DNA of 12,652 nt from contig DBEYOB010000033.1 of NCBI GenBank assembly GCA_048173955.1, positions 1 to 12,652 on the forward strand, given 5' to 3'. The position numbers were made by a program, and so were the translations under genes. This DNA is from CAZUFB01 sp048173955. GTDB taxonomy: Bacteria > Actinomycetota > Coriobacteriia > Coriobacteriales > UMGS124. The notes under the pieces are model-generated. The model saw nothing but the letters and a program-made list of their open reading frames with translations. It had not been told where the DNA came from and did no database searches. Below are positions 1 to 6,128 of the stretch, one piece after another; position 1 is the stretch's first letter, and every line of letters begins with the position of its first letter.

Positions 1-69
1 CGTCGCAGGTGGGCGCGGGGGTGGCGGCGCCCGAGGTAGGCGGCCGCCGGCTACACGAACCCGCCACAC

Positions 70-93
70 GGCCGCGCCGCCCGGGCGGCGGCC
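70..93. other. GC-rich hairpin upstream of export cassette
   Basis: Bases 75-90 form a perfect 16-base palindrome (CGCCGCCCGGGCGGCG). The stem extends outward through GGC 70-72 with GCC 91-93 if bases 73-74 are bulged. No T-run follows, so it is not a classical intrinsic terminator. It could be a weak terminator of an upstream gene, a protein-binding dyad, or chance in GC-rich DNA. Confidence 0.3.
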
Positions 94-103
94 GGCGCGC
101 GTG

Positions 104-112
104 TGCTACCAT
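104..112 (+). promoter_or_regulatory. possible extended -10 promoter for export cassette
   Basis: TGCTACCAT fits the extended -10 pattern TGnTAnnnT. The hexamer TACCAT matches TATAAT at four of six positions. No convincing -35 is present 16-18 bases upstream, where the sequence is part of a GC-rich palindrome. Transcription would start near 119 and leave a leader of about 65 bases before the permease start at 184. Confidence 0.35.
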
Positions 113-172
113 CGCATGTCCTGGAGGTCTCGATCACGCCGCGCGGTCCGAACGGGGGCGCGCGGCCCAACG

Positions 173-177
173 AAGGG
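173..177 (+). promoter_or_regulatory. Shine-Dalgarno site setting the permease start
   Basis: AAGGG lies six bases upstream of GTG 184. No comparable site precedes the in-frame GTG at 103, which also overlaps the possible -10 box. This favours the 184 start. Confidence 0.55.
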
Positions 178-183
178 CGGCAC

Positions 184-1071
184 GTGGCTACATCCAACAA
201 CAGCGCCGAGGGCCTCGCGCGCACCGACGCGACGCGCCAGGCGAAGCGGCAGGTGATGAAGAGCACCCTGTTTATCCTGCGCCAGCTCGTCACCAAGGAC
301 TTCAAGCTCAAGTACCGCCGCAGCGTGCTCGGCGTGCTGTGGAGCGTGCTCAACCCGCTGCTCATGATGGCGGTCCTGACGCTCGTCTTCTCGAACATGT
401 TCCGGTTCCCCATCGAGCACTACCCGCTCTACCTCATCCTGGGCACGGTGCTCTTCACGCTGATGACCGACGCCACCGGCGGCGCCATGAGCTCGATCAT
501 CGACGCCTCGTCGCTCCTGAAGAAGGTCCGCATCAAGAAGTGGGTCTTCCCGCTCGAGCGTGTCCTGTTCTCGCTCGTGAACTTTCTGCTCTCCCTCGTC
601 GCGGTCCTGGGCGTCATGGCGTTCTTTGTCCTGTTCGCCCCCGCCGGGAGCAGGCTCGCCTTCCCGGGCGCCAGCATGCTGATGCTGCCCGTCCTGCTCG
701 TCTACGTCGTCGTGTTCAGCGTGGGGATCGGCCTGGCGCTGTCGGCCCTGTCGGTGTTCTTCCGCGACGTCATGCACCTGTGGGGGGTCGTCACGACGGC
801 GTGGAACTACCTGACGCCCGTCTTCTGGCCCCAGGACCTCGCCCAGCTCGCCGCCTCGATGCCCAACCCCCAGCTGCTGGGCGCCCTGCAGGCGGTCGAG
901 CAGTTCAACCCGATGTACCACTACATCGTCTATTTCCGCGACATATTCCTGTACGGGACCGTGCCCGGGCTGCAGGAGAACCTGGTCTGCCTGGGGTTCG
1001 CCCTCGCCATGCTGGCGCTCGGCGTGCTCGTCTTCCGCAAGACGCAGAGCAAGTTCATCCTGTACATCTGA
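184..1071 (+). CDS. ABC-2 type polysaccharide/teichoic acid export permease
   Basis: This is the membrane subunit of an ABC exporter, of the type (TagG, Wzm, RfbA) that moves lipid-linked glycans across the cytoplasmic membrane. From GTG 184 the product is 295 residues. The N-terminus is polar, followed at about 37-60 by the family's amphipathic entry (KDFKLKYRRSVLG, then LWSVLNPLL). Hydrophobic membrane segments lie at roughly 50-70, 82-100, 125-152, 165-190, 198-215 and 265-285. The near-terminal FRDIFLYG followed by a Pro-Gly pair is also typical. The cognate ATPase follows after 64 bases. The start was chosen for the AAGGG site at 173-177; ATG 256 is an alternative that would remove 24 polar residues. 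The family call is firm, but the exported glycan is unknown. Confidence 0.87.
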   Translation: MATSNNSAEGLARTDATRQAKRQVMKSTLFILRQLVTKDFKLKYRRSVLGVLWSVLNPLLMMAVLTLVFSNMFRFPIEHYPLYLILGTVLFTLMTDATGGAMSSIIDASSLLKKVRIKKWVFPLERVLFSLVNFLLSLVAVLGVMAFFVLFAPAGSRLAFPGASMLMLPVLLVYVVVFSVGIGLALSALSVFFRDVMHLWGVVTTAWNYLTPVFWPQDLAQLAASMPNPQLLGALQAVEQFNPMYHYIVYFRDIFLYGTVPGLQENLVCLGFALAMLALGVLVFRKTQSKFILYI

Positions 1072-1087
1072 CGGAGCGTTATAGACC

Positions 1088-1117
1088 GGCCGCGGGCGGC
1101 TCGACGCCGCGGCGGCC
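1088..1117 (+). other. intergenic hairpin between permease and ATPase genes
   Basis: GGCCGC (1088-1093) pairs with GCGGCC (1112-1117), and GCGGC (1096-1100) pairs with GCCGC (1106-1110) around a TCGAC loop. A small GG/G internal loop separates the two helices. The structure has 11 GC pairs, ends five bases before the ATPase Shine-Dalgarno sequence (1123-1129), and has no T-run. It may tune mRNA stability or ATPase translation, or be incidental. Confidence 0.4.
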
Positions 1118-1135
1118 CTGCCGGGAGGTATGCTC

Positions 1136-1903
1136 ATGACCGAAGCCCCCGTTCGCGCGCCGGAGCGCGACGTGATCGTCGACGTGCGCGACGTCAGCAT
1201 GGTCTTCAACGTCGCCAGCGAGCGTCTGACGAACCTGAAAGAGTACTTCATCAAGCTCGCGCGCCGCGAACTCATGTTCAAGGAGTTCCGCGCGCTCGAC
1301 GGCATCTCGTTCGAGGTGCGCCGCGGCGACGTGTTCGGCCTGGTCGGCACGAACGGCTCGGGCAAGTCGACGATGCTCAAGATCATCGCGGGCGTCCTGG
1401 AGCCTACCGAGGGGAGCTGCTCCGTCCGCGGGACGATAGCCCCGCTCATCGAGCTCGGCGCGGGCTTCGACATGGAGCTGACCGCGCGCGAGAACATCTA
1501 CCTCAACGGGGCGCTGCTGGGCTACTCGCACAGCTTCATCGACGCGCACTTCGACGAGATCGTCGACTTCGCGGAGCTGCGCGACTTCCTCGACATGCCG
1601 CTCAAGAACTACTCGTCGGGCATGGTGGCGCGCATCGCCTTCTCGATCGCCACGGCCACCGAGCCCGACCTGCTCATCGTCGACGAGACGCTCTCGGTCG
1701 GCGACTTCCTGTTCCAGCAGAAGTGCGAGGAGCGCATCAGACGCCTCATCGAGGACGACGGGGTGACGGTGCTGCTCGTGAGCCACTCGACCGAGCAGGT
1801 CGAGCGCATGTGCAACCGGGCCGTCTGGATCGAGAAGGGCCACATGCGCATGCTCGGCGACGCGCTCGAGGTGTGCGCTGCCTACCGGCAGCTCGGACAG
1901 TAG
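1136..1903 (+). CDS. ABC transporter ATPase for polysaccharide/teichoic acid export
   Basis: This is the cytoplasmic ATP-hydrolysing partner of the preceding permease. The 255-residue product has Walker A GTNGSGKST (71-79), the signature SSGM (160-163) in a YSSGMVARIAFS context, Walker B LLIVDE (179-184) and the switch histidine H217 in SHS. The order and the YSSGM variant are typical of the TagH/Wzt/RfbB group. It ends soon after the ATPase core, so it lacks the C-terminal carbohydrate-binding domain of long Wzt proteins and the extracytoplasmic extension of TagH. ATG 1136 is preferred over ATG 1130 because GGAGG (1124-1128) is seven bases from the former and only one from the latter. The glycosyltransferase gene follows after 12 bases. 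Function is firm; substrate is not. Confidence 0.92.
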   Translation: MTEAPVRAPERDVIVDVRDVSMVFNVASERLTNLKEYFIKLARRELMFKEFRALDGISFEVRRGDVFGLVGTNGSGKSTMLKIIAGVLEPTEGSCSVRGTIAPLIELGAGFDMELTARENIYLNGALLGYSHSFIDAHFDEIVDFAELRDFLDMPLKNYSSGMVARIAFSIATATEPDLLIVDETLSVGDFLFQQKCEERIRRLIEDDGVTVLLVSHSTEQVERMCNRAVWIEKGHMRMLGDALEVCAAYRQLGQ

Positions 1904-1915
1904 AAAGGGGTTCCC

Positions 1916-3091
1916 ATGAGCGACGCGCGCACCGCGGCGGACTGGGCCGGCGTCGTGCCCGAGCCGACGGAGGCTCCCGACGTCACCGTGATCGTGCCGT
2001 GCTACAACGTCGAGCCCTACCTCGACCAGTGCCTCTCGACGGTGCTCGAGAACGACCGGGCCAAGCTCGAGGTCATCGTGGTGAACGACGGGTCGAAGGA
2101 CGGCAGCCTCGCCGTCATGAGGCGCTTCGAGTCCCAAGACGGGCGCGTCCACGTCGTCGACAAGCCCAACGGCGGCTACGGCATGGGGGTGAACGTGGGG
2201 CTGCTCAACGCCCACGGGACCTACGTCGCGATCGTCGAGCCCGACGACTACGTCCGGCCCCACTTCTACGACGAGGCGCTCGACTTCGCGCGCTCCTTCG
2301 AGGGGCTGCCGCAGATCGTGAAGACGCCCTACACGCGGGTGACCCTGCCGGGGACGCCCCGGGAGCGCCTGTACCACTGCGCGTACTTCGACCGCATCCA
2401 TCCCGGCCGGCAGCCCTTCACCCTGCACGACGAGCCCCGCCTGATCCAGCACCACCCGTCGATCTGGTCTGCGCTCTACCTGCGGTCGTTTCTGGAGGAG
2501 AAGAAGATCCGCATGATGGAGGTGCCCGGGGCCGGGTGGGTCGACAACCCCTTCCTCGTGGAGACCTACTGCCAGGCCGACAGCATCGCCTTCCTCAACA
2601 AGGAGTTCTACTGCTACCGGGAGGACCTGCCCGGCTCCTCGTCGATGCTCAAGACGACCGGCCTGGCCTTCGAGCGGTGGGACCAGATGACCGACATCAT
2701 CGAGCGGCTGGGCGTCGACGACCCGGGCATCCTGTCCGCCCACTACGTGCGCGGGTTCACCTACCTGTCGGGCATCATCGAGGAGGCGAACATCGCCGGA
2801 AGCCCGGCGGAGGGGCAGATGCGCCGCATGTTCTCCCGCATGGACCCCGACCTGGTACTCGCGAGCCGCTACCTCGGCGGCGACCGCAAGCGCCTCTTTT
2901 GCCGCGTGCAGGGCATCGAGGGCGCGCGGTGGAGCCCGCTGCCCCACCTTGCGAGCCTCGCCGAGGAGTTCTGGTACAGCCTGCGGACGAACGGCCCCGC
3001 CTTCGCCTGCTCGCGGGTCGGCGTGTACTTTGCGCGCAGGCTCCACATTGCCGCGAACGACCCTACCAAGACCGCCTCGGCGGGCATATAA
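1916..3091 (+). CDS. family 2 glycosyltransferase
   Basis: This is a predicted cytoplasmic, GT-A fold, inverting sugar transferase of 391 residues. The N-terminal nucleotide-sugar domain is clear: VTVIVPCYNVEPYLDQCL (23-40), VIVVNDGSKDGS (53-64), NGGYGMGVNVGL (85-96) and the metal-binding region VEPDDYV (107-113). The C-terminal half (about 150-391) is not a standard named domain; it has conserved-looking aromatic stretches such as PSIWSALYLRSFLEE and no evident membrane helix. The Shine-Dalgarno sequence AAAGGGG (1904-1910) sits five bases before the ATG and directly after the ATPase stop. Its place behind an export pair suggests it builds or modifies the exported glycan. Sugar donor and acceptor cannot be inferred. 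The stop codon is embedded in the -10 box of the pyr promoter. Confidence 0.88.
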   Translation: MSDARTAADWAGVVPEPTEAPDVTVIVPCYNVEPYLDQCLSTVLENDRAKLEVIVVNDGSKDGSLAVMRRFESQDGRVHVVDKPNGGYGMGVNVGLLNAHGTYVAIVEPDDYVRPHFYDEALDFARSFEGLPQIVKTPYTRVTLPGTPRERLYHCAYFDRIHPGRQPFTLHDEPRLIQHHPSIWSALYLRSFLEEKKIRMMEVPGAGWVDNPFLVETYCQADSIAFLNKEFYCYREDLPGSSSMLKTTGLAFERWDQMTDIIERLGVDDPGILSAHYVRGFTYLSGIIEEANIAGSPAEGQMRRMFSRMDPDLVLASRYLGGDRKRLFCRVQGIEGARWSPLPHLASLAEEFWYSLRTNGPAFACSRVGVYFARRLHIAANDPTKTASAGI

Positions 3092-3092
3092 T
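3087..3092 (+). promoter_or_regulatory. -10 box of the pyr operon promoter
   Basis: TATAAT is an exact sigma-70-type -10 consensus and overlaps the glycosyltransferase stop TAA (3089-3091). It stands out in such GC-rich DNA. No good -35 is visible; the base run 17 upstream (3064-3069) is TACCAA. Transcription would start around 3098-3100, placing the PyrR-binding hairpin at the extreme 5' end of the transcript. Confidence 0.7.
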
Positions 3093-3101
3093 GTCCCACG
3101 A

Positions 3102-3133
3102 CCTTTAAGCGCGGTACCGAGAGACCGGCAAGG
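3102..3133 (+). promoter_or_regulatory. PyrR-binding hairpin (anti-antiterminator)
   Basis: The RNA folds with CCUU (3102-3105) on AAGG (3130-3133), a one-sided UAA bulge, GC (3109-3110) on GC (3128-3129), a bulged G3111, then CGGU (3112-3115) on ACCG (3124-3127). The loop ACCGAGAG (3116-3123) contains the CNGNGAG core of the PyrR recognition consensus ARUCCNGNGAGGYU known from Bacillus. The CCUUUAA and GGCAAGG flanks resemble known PyrR sites. Two bases in the upper helix (A3116, A3124) deviate from the Bacillus consensus. By analogy, UMP-loaded PyrR binds here and frees the terminator to form. Confidence 0.85.
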
Positions 3134-3200
3134 CGTCGGGTGCGGGGGAGAGCCCCGCCACCCACCATGCAGCGATAGCCTTACGGGAGCGTCCGATGCC
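3132..3200 (+). promoter_or_regulatory. antiterminator structure of the pyr leader
   Basis: GGCGUCGGGUGC (3132-3143) can pair without interruption with GCGUCCGAUGCC (3189-3200), giving 12 bp including three G-U wobbles. One arm takes the last two bases of the PyrR hairpin; the other takes 12 of the 15 bases in the terminator's 5' arm. The pairing is therefore exclusive with both, as in known PyrR attenuators. The enclosed loop keeps a local GGGG/CCCC hairpin (3144-3147 with 3153-3156). Confidence 0.75.
3138..3163 (+). promoter_or_regulatory. second GC-rich hairpin of the pyr leader
   Basis: GGGUGCGGGG (3138-3147) pairs with CCCCGC (3153-3158) and ACCC (3160-3163), with C3159 bulged and a GAGAG loop: ten base pairs. 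It occupies 3138-3143, half of the antiterminator's 5' arm, so it should cooperate with the PyrR hairpin in preventing antitermination. Confidence 0.55.
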
Positions 3201-3224
3201 ACAGGCGTTGGGCGCTTCTTTTTT
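3186..3224 (+). terminator. intrinsic terminator (attenuator) upstream of pyrR
   Basis: GGAGCGTCCGATGCC (3186-3200) pairs with GGCGTTGGGCGCTTC (3204-3218) across an ACA loop. This gives 15 contiguous pairs, four of them G-U, followed at once by six T (3219-3224). It lies 59 bases before the pyrR start, after the promoter and PyrR site, as expected for transcription attenuation of the whole operon. Confidence 0.88.
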
Positions 3225-3230
3225 GGCAGA

Positions 3231-3246
3231 CCCGCCTTCGGGCGGG
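3231..3246 (+). other. UUCG-capped hairpin between terminator and pyrR
   Basis: CCCGCC (3231-3236), loop TTCG, GGCGGG (3241-3246). AGA 3228-3230 can further pair with TCT 3249-3251 over a two-base bulge. No T-run follows on either strand, so it is not a second terminator. It begins six bases after the terminator T-run and ends 26 bases before the pyrR Shine-Dalgarno sequence. Confidence 0.55.
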
Positions 3247-3272
3247 CGTCTCCGCGGCCGCAACCATGCGAG

Positions 3273-3278
3273 AGGAGG
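3273..3278 (+). promoter_or_regulatory. Shine-Dalgarno site setting the pyrR start
   Basis: AGGAGG lies five bases upstream of ATG 3284. The in-frame ATG 3266 precedes this site and has no site of its own, so 3284 is the likely start. Confidence 0.8.
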
Positions 3279-3283
3279 GCTTC

Positions 3284-3892
3284 ATGACCCAGCAGGAGGA
3301 CCTTCGGGGCGCCCCCAAGGCCGTCGTCATGGACGCAGGCGCCGTCGAGCGAGCGCTGACGCGCATCGCCCACGAGATGCTCGAGGCCAACGGCGGGGCC
3401 GACGGGCTCGCCCTGGTGGGCATCGTGACGCGCGGCAAGGACCTCGCCGAGGTGCTGGCGCGCCGCATCGAGGAGATCGAGGGGGTGAGGGTCCCCGTCG
3501 GGTCACTCGACATCAGCCTGTACCGCGACGACTTCGGGACCAGGCTGGCGCCGGTGCTCCACGGCACGTCGCTCCCGTTCTCCCTCGAGGGCAAGACGAT
3601 CGTTCTCGTGGACGACGTCCTGTTCACGGGCCGCACGATCCGCGCGGCGCTCGACGCGCTCATGGACTTCGGCCGCCCCGCCGCCGTGCGCCTGGCGGTC
3701 GTCGTCGACCGCGGCCACCGCGAGCTCCCCATCCGCGCCGACTACGTGGGCAAGAACGTGCCCTCCGCGCGCAGCGAGACGGTGAAGGTCCTCCTCGCCG
3801 ACCACGACGGGCGGACCTCGGTCGAGATCTGGGACGTTGACGCGTGGGACCGCGAGAAGTCCCGGCGCGCCGCGAGCGGCAAGGAGGCCTAG
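3284..3892 (+). CDS. pyrR: PyrR, pyr operon attenuation regulator / uracil phosphoribosyltransferase family
   Basis: PyrR senses UMP/UTP and PRPP and binds pyr leader RNA; many family members also convert uracil plus PRPP to UMP. The product is 202 residues, somewhat longer than the usual 180 or so, with extra residues at both ends. The PRPP-binding motif is IVLVDDVLFTGRT (106-118). The family signature VVDRGHRELPIRADYVGKNV runs over about 140-159. SLDISLYRDDF (74-84) also matches the family. It is the first gene of the operon whose leader carries its own target hairpin, so it should autoregulate. The gap to pyrB is three bases, and the pyrB Shine-Dalgarno sequence lies inside the last codons of pyrR. 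The deviation of the RNA loop from the Bacillus consensus means RNA affinity is inferred. Confidence 0.95.
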   Translation: MTQQEDLRGAPKAVVMDAGAVERALTRIAHEMLEANGGADGLALVGIVTRGKDLAEVLARRIEEIEGVRVPVGSLDISLYRDDFGTRLAPVLHGTSLPFSLEGKTIVLVDDVLFTGRTIRAALDALMDFGRPAAVRLAVVVDRGHRELPIRADYVGKNVPSARSETVKVLLADHDGRTSVEIWDVDAWDREKSRRAASGKEA

Positions 3893-3895
3893 GGC

Positions 3896-4834
3896 ATGCT
3901 GAGCGTTCGAAACTTGCTGAACACCGTCGACCTCACCTGCGGCGACATCGAGCAGATCCTCGACTGCGCCCGCACGTTCGAGGAGGTCAACTCCCGCACG
4001 ATCAAGAAGCTGCCGACCCTGCGCGGCCGCACCGTCGTGAACCTGTTCCTGGAGCCCTCGACGCGCACGAAGAGCTCCTTCGAGCTCGCCTGCAAGCGTC
4101 TGGGCGCCGACACCCTGGCCATCGCCGGCTCGTCGAGCTCGGTCGTGAAGGGCGAGTCGCTCGTCGACACCGTCAAGACGCTCGACGCCATGGGCGTCGA
4201 CATGTACATCTGCCGCGCCAAGTTCGCGGGGTCCTCCGAGATCATCGCGCGGACGACGGCGGGCGCGCGCGTCATCAACGCGGGCGACGGCAAGCACGCC
4301 CACCCCACCCAGGCGCTCCTCGACCTCTACACGATGCGCCGCCACCTCGGGCGCATCGACGGGCTGCGCGTGGGCATCGTCGGCGACTGCCTGCATTCCC
4401 GCGTCGTCGGGTCGCTGGCGCCGGCGCTCGTCAAGATGGGCGCGCGCGTCACCCTGGTGGGGCCCCAGTCGTTCCTCCCGGCGCGCCCCGAGGCGCTCGG
4501 CGCGGACGCGACGAGCGACCTCGACGCGGTGCTGCCCGAGCTCGACGTCGTCTACCTGCTGCGCGTCCAGCTCGAGCGCATGGAGGGGGCGGCGATCCCC
4601 TCCCAGCGCGACTACGCCATGCTGTTCGGCATGGACGCCCGCCGCGCGCGCCTCATGAGGCCCGGCGCCAAGGTCATGCACCCCGGTCCCGTGAACCGGG
4701 GCGTCGAGCTGACCTCCGAGGTCGCCGACGCGCCCAACTCGCTCATCACGAACCAGGTCAATGCGGGCGTCTCGGTCCGCATGGCCGCCATCTACCTGCT
4801 ACTCGGAGGTGAGTCTGATGGCTCTGCTGCTTAA
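3896..4834 (+). CDS. pyrB: aspartate carbamoyltransferase catalytic subunit
   Basis: PyrB condenses carbamoyl phosphate with aspartate to form carbamoyl aspartate, the committed step. The 312-residue product matches catalytic-chain length. Visible active-site elements are STRT (55-58) within FLEPSTRTKSSFE, the mobile-loop KGE (K85), R107, HPTQALLDL from H136, HSR (R169), LLRVQ (R223, Q225) and MHPGPVNRG (261-269). The usual RHP...GAA stretch after the first active-site arginine reads RAKFAGSS (107-114), keeping Arg but not His-Pro. AAGGAGG (3881-3887) is eight bases before the ATG. The end overlaps pyrC by 17 bases. No pyrI regulatory subunit is adjacent, as in Gram-positive bacteria where control is at the RNA level. 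Confidence 0.96.
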   Translation: MLSVRNLLNTVDLTCGDIEQILDCARTFEEVNSRTIKKLPTLRGRTVVNLFLEPSTRTKSSFELACKRLGADTLAIAGSSSSVVKGESLVDTVKTLDAMGVDMYICRAKFAGSSEIIARTTAGARVINAGDGKHAHPTQALLDLYTMRRHLGRIDGLRVGIVGDCLHSRVVGSLAPALVKMGARVTLVGPQSFLPARPEALGADATSDLDAVLPELDVVYLLRVQLERMEGAAIPSQRDYAMLFGMDARRARLMRPGAKVMHPGPVNRGVELTSEVADAPNSLITNQVNAGVSVRMAAIYLLLGGESDGSAA

Positions 4835-6128
4835 GGGGGGTCGCTGCGTCGACCCCCAGGTCGGCCTCGACGAGGTGTGCGACGTTCTGATGGGCGACGA
4901 CGGCAGGATCGCTGCGCTCGGCGACGCCGCCGCCGAGGCGGCCGCCCGTGCGGGCGCCGAGGTCCGGGACTGCGCCGGCACGGTCGTCGTCCCCGGCCTG
5001 GTCGACATCCATGTCCATTTCCGCGACCCGGGCCAGGAGTACAAGGAGACGATCGAGGGGGGCGTGCGCAGCGCTGCCAAGGGCGGCTACACCGACGTGG
5101 CGACGATGCCCAACACGACCCCGACCTGCGACACGGGCGCGATCGTGACCTACCAGGTCGAGAAGGCCCGCGCGGCGGGCCTCTCCCGCGTGCACCCCAT
5201 CGGCGCCCTCACGAAGGGGGAGCGCGGCGAGAGCCTGGCGGAGATCGGCGACATGTACCGTGCGGGGGCGTGCGCCTTCTCCGACGACGGGCGCGGCGTC
5301 CAGTCCGCGGGCATGCTGCGCAGCGCGATGGACTACCTCGTCCAGTTCGACCGCTGCGCCATCAGCCACTGCCAGGACGAGTCGCTCGTCGGCACGGGCG
5401 TGGTCAACGAGGGGAGCGCCTCGACCCGCCTCGGCCTCGCGGGTTGGCCCGCCCAGGGCGAGGAGATCCAGATCGACCGCGACATCATGCTCTCCGAGCT
5501 CACCGGATGCCCGCTGCACGTCGCCCACATCACCACCGCCGCGGGCGTCGAGATGGTCCGTCGCGCGAAGGGGCGCGGGCTCAAGGTGACCTGCGAGGTG
5601 ACGCCGCACCACCTGTTCCTGTGCGAGGACGACATCACCGAGGCGTTCGACACCAACTACAAGATGAACCCCCCGCTGCGCACGCGCGCCGACATGGAGG
5701 CGCTCCAGGAGGCCCTGTGCGACGGCACGGTCGACTGCGTCGTGAGCGACCATGCGCCGCATGCCGCCCACGAGAAGGCGCTCGAGTTCGAGCGCGCGCC
5801 GTTCGGCATCGTCGGGCTCGAGACGGAGCTGCCCCTCGTGCTCACCTACCTCGTCGCGCCGGGCCGCCTCTCGTGGCCGCGCCTCGTCGACGCGATGTGC
5901 GTCAAGCCGCGCGCGGTGTGCCGCATGGACCCCGTGCGCATCGAGGAGGGCGGCGAGGCGACCCTGACGGTGGTCGACCCCCAGGCCGCGTTCACGGTCG
6001 ACGAGGCCTACCTCGAGTCGCGCGCCAAGAACACGCCCTTCCTCGGCCGCGAGCTGCGCGGCAGGGCGGTGGCCGCCTACGTCGAGGGAACCGCGATCCT
6101 CGAGGGCGGGGAGGTGGTTGCCCGATGA
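4818..6128 (+). CDS. pyrC: dihydroorotase, class I
   Basis: This zinc metalloenzyme cyclises carbamoyl aspartate to dihydroorotate. The 436-residue product has the class I amidohydrolase pattern: DIHVHFRDPG with metal ligands H65 and H67, the FSDDG aspartate (about 156-157), H184 in ISHCQD, H237 in AHITT, and SDHAPH (310-315) with the catalytic D311. The class I length and the HVHFRDPG motif separate it from the shorter E. coli-type class II enzymes. GGAGGTGA (4805-4812) lies five bases before the ATG, inside the 3' end of pyrB, so translation is probably coupled. The stop shares ATGA (6125-6128) with carA. Confidence 0.96.
   Translation: MALLLKGGRCVDPQVGLDEVCDVLMGDDGRIAALGDAAAEAAARAGAEVRDCAGTVVVPGLVDIHVHFRDPGQEYKETIEGGVRSAAKGGYTDVATMPNTTPTCDTGAIVTYQVEKARAAGLSRVHPIGALTKGERGESLAEIGDMYRAGACAFSDDGRGVQSAGMLRSAMDYLVQFDRCAISHCQDESLVGTGVVNEGSASTRLGLAGWPAQGEEIQIDRDIMLSELTGCPLHVAHITTAAGVEMVRRAKGRGLKVTCEVTPHHLFLCEDDITEAFDTNYKMNPPLRTRADMEALQEALCDGTVDCVVSDHAPHAAHEKALEFERAPFGIVGLETELPLVLTYLVAPGRLSWPRLVDAMCVKPRAVCRMDPVRIEEGGEATLTVVDPQAAFTVDEAYLESRAKNTPFLGRELRGRAVAAYVEGTAILEGGEVVAR

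Larger units (their letters stand above)
1..183. other. upstream non-coding or unassigned stretch
   Basis: I cannot assign a gene here. One + frame, open from base 1, stops at TAG 37-39 and would give a short Arg-rich tail; it could be the end of a neighbouring gene, but nothing identifies it. The rest contains a GC-rich hairpin (70-93), a possible promoter (104-112) and the Shine-Dalgarno sequence for the permease (173-177). It reads as an intergenic region plus 5' leader. Confidence 0.5.

Noticed and set aside
1..39. Possible C-terminal tail of an upstream gene ending at TAG 37-39
   Set aside because: Only 12 codons, Arg-rich and unrecognisable; other frames are also open.
103..183. Longer permease start at GTG 103
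   Set aside because: No ribosome site; it overlaps the possible -10 box and adds residues unlike the family N-terminus. GTG 184 has AAGGG at good spacing.
106..1497. 463-codon minus-strand frame opposite the permease
   Set aside because: Shadow of the permease and ATPase genes; the translation is repetitive, charged and matches no family.
3072..3083. 12-base inverted repeat CCGCCTCGGCGG just upstream of the -10 box
   Set aside because: It lies in glycosyltransferase coding sequence, the loop is only two bases, and such GC dyads are common here. An operator is possible but unsupported.
3091..3108. Five-codon open frame (MSHDL) beginning in the -10 box
   Set aside because: It lies upstream of the likely transcription start and has no ribosome site, so a leader peptide is not supported.
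3167..3178. Three-codon open frame (MQR) in the pyr leader
   Set aside because: Too short, and no well-spaced ribosome site. The attenuator is explained by PyrR pairing without ribosome stalling.
1079..3373. 764-codon open frame on the minus strand across the ATPase, glycosyltransferase and pyr leader
   Set aside because: It runs opposite two clear genes and through the promoter and attenuator. Composition is that of a GC-rich shadow frame, with no motif.
4877..6124. Long + strand extension in the carA frame running back through pyrC
   Set aside because: Within pyrC it is an out-of-frame Arg-rich translation. The true carA start is ATG 6125, overlapping the pyrC stop.
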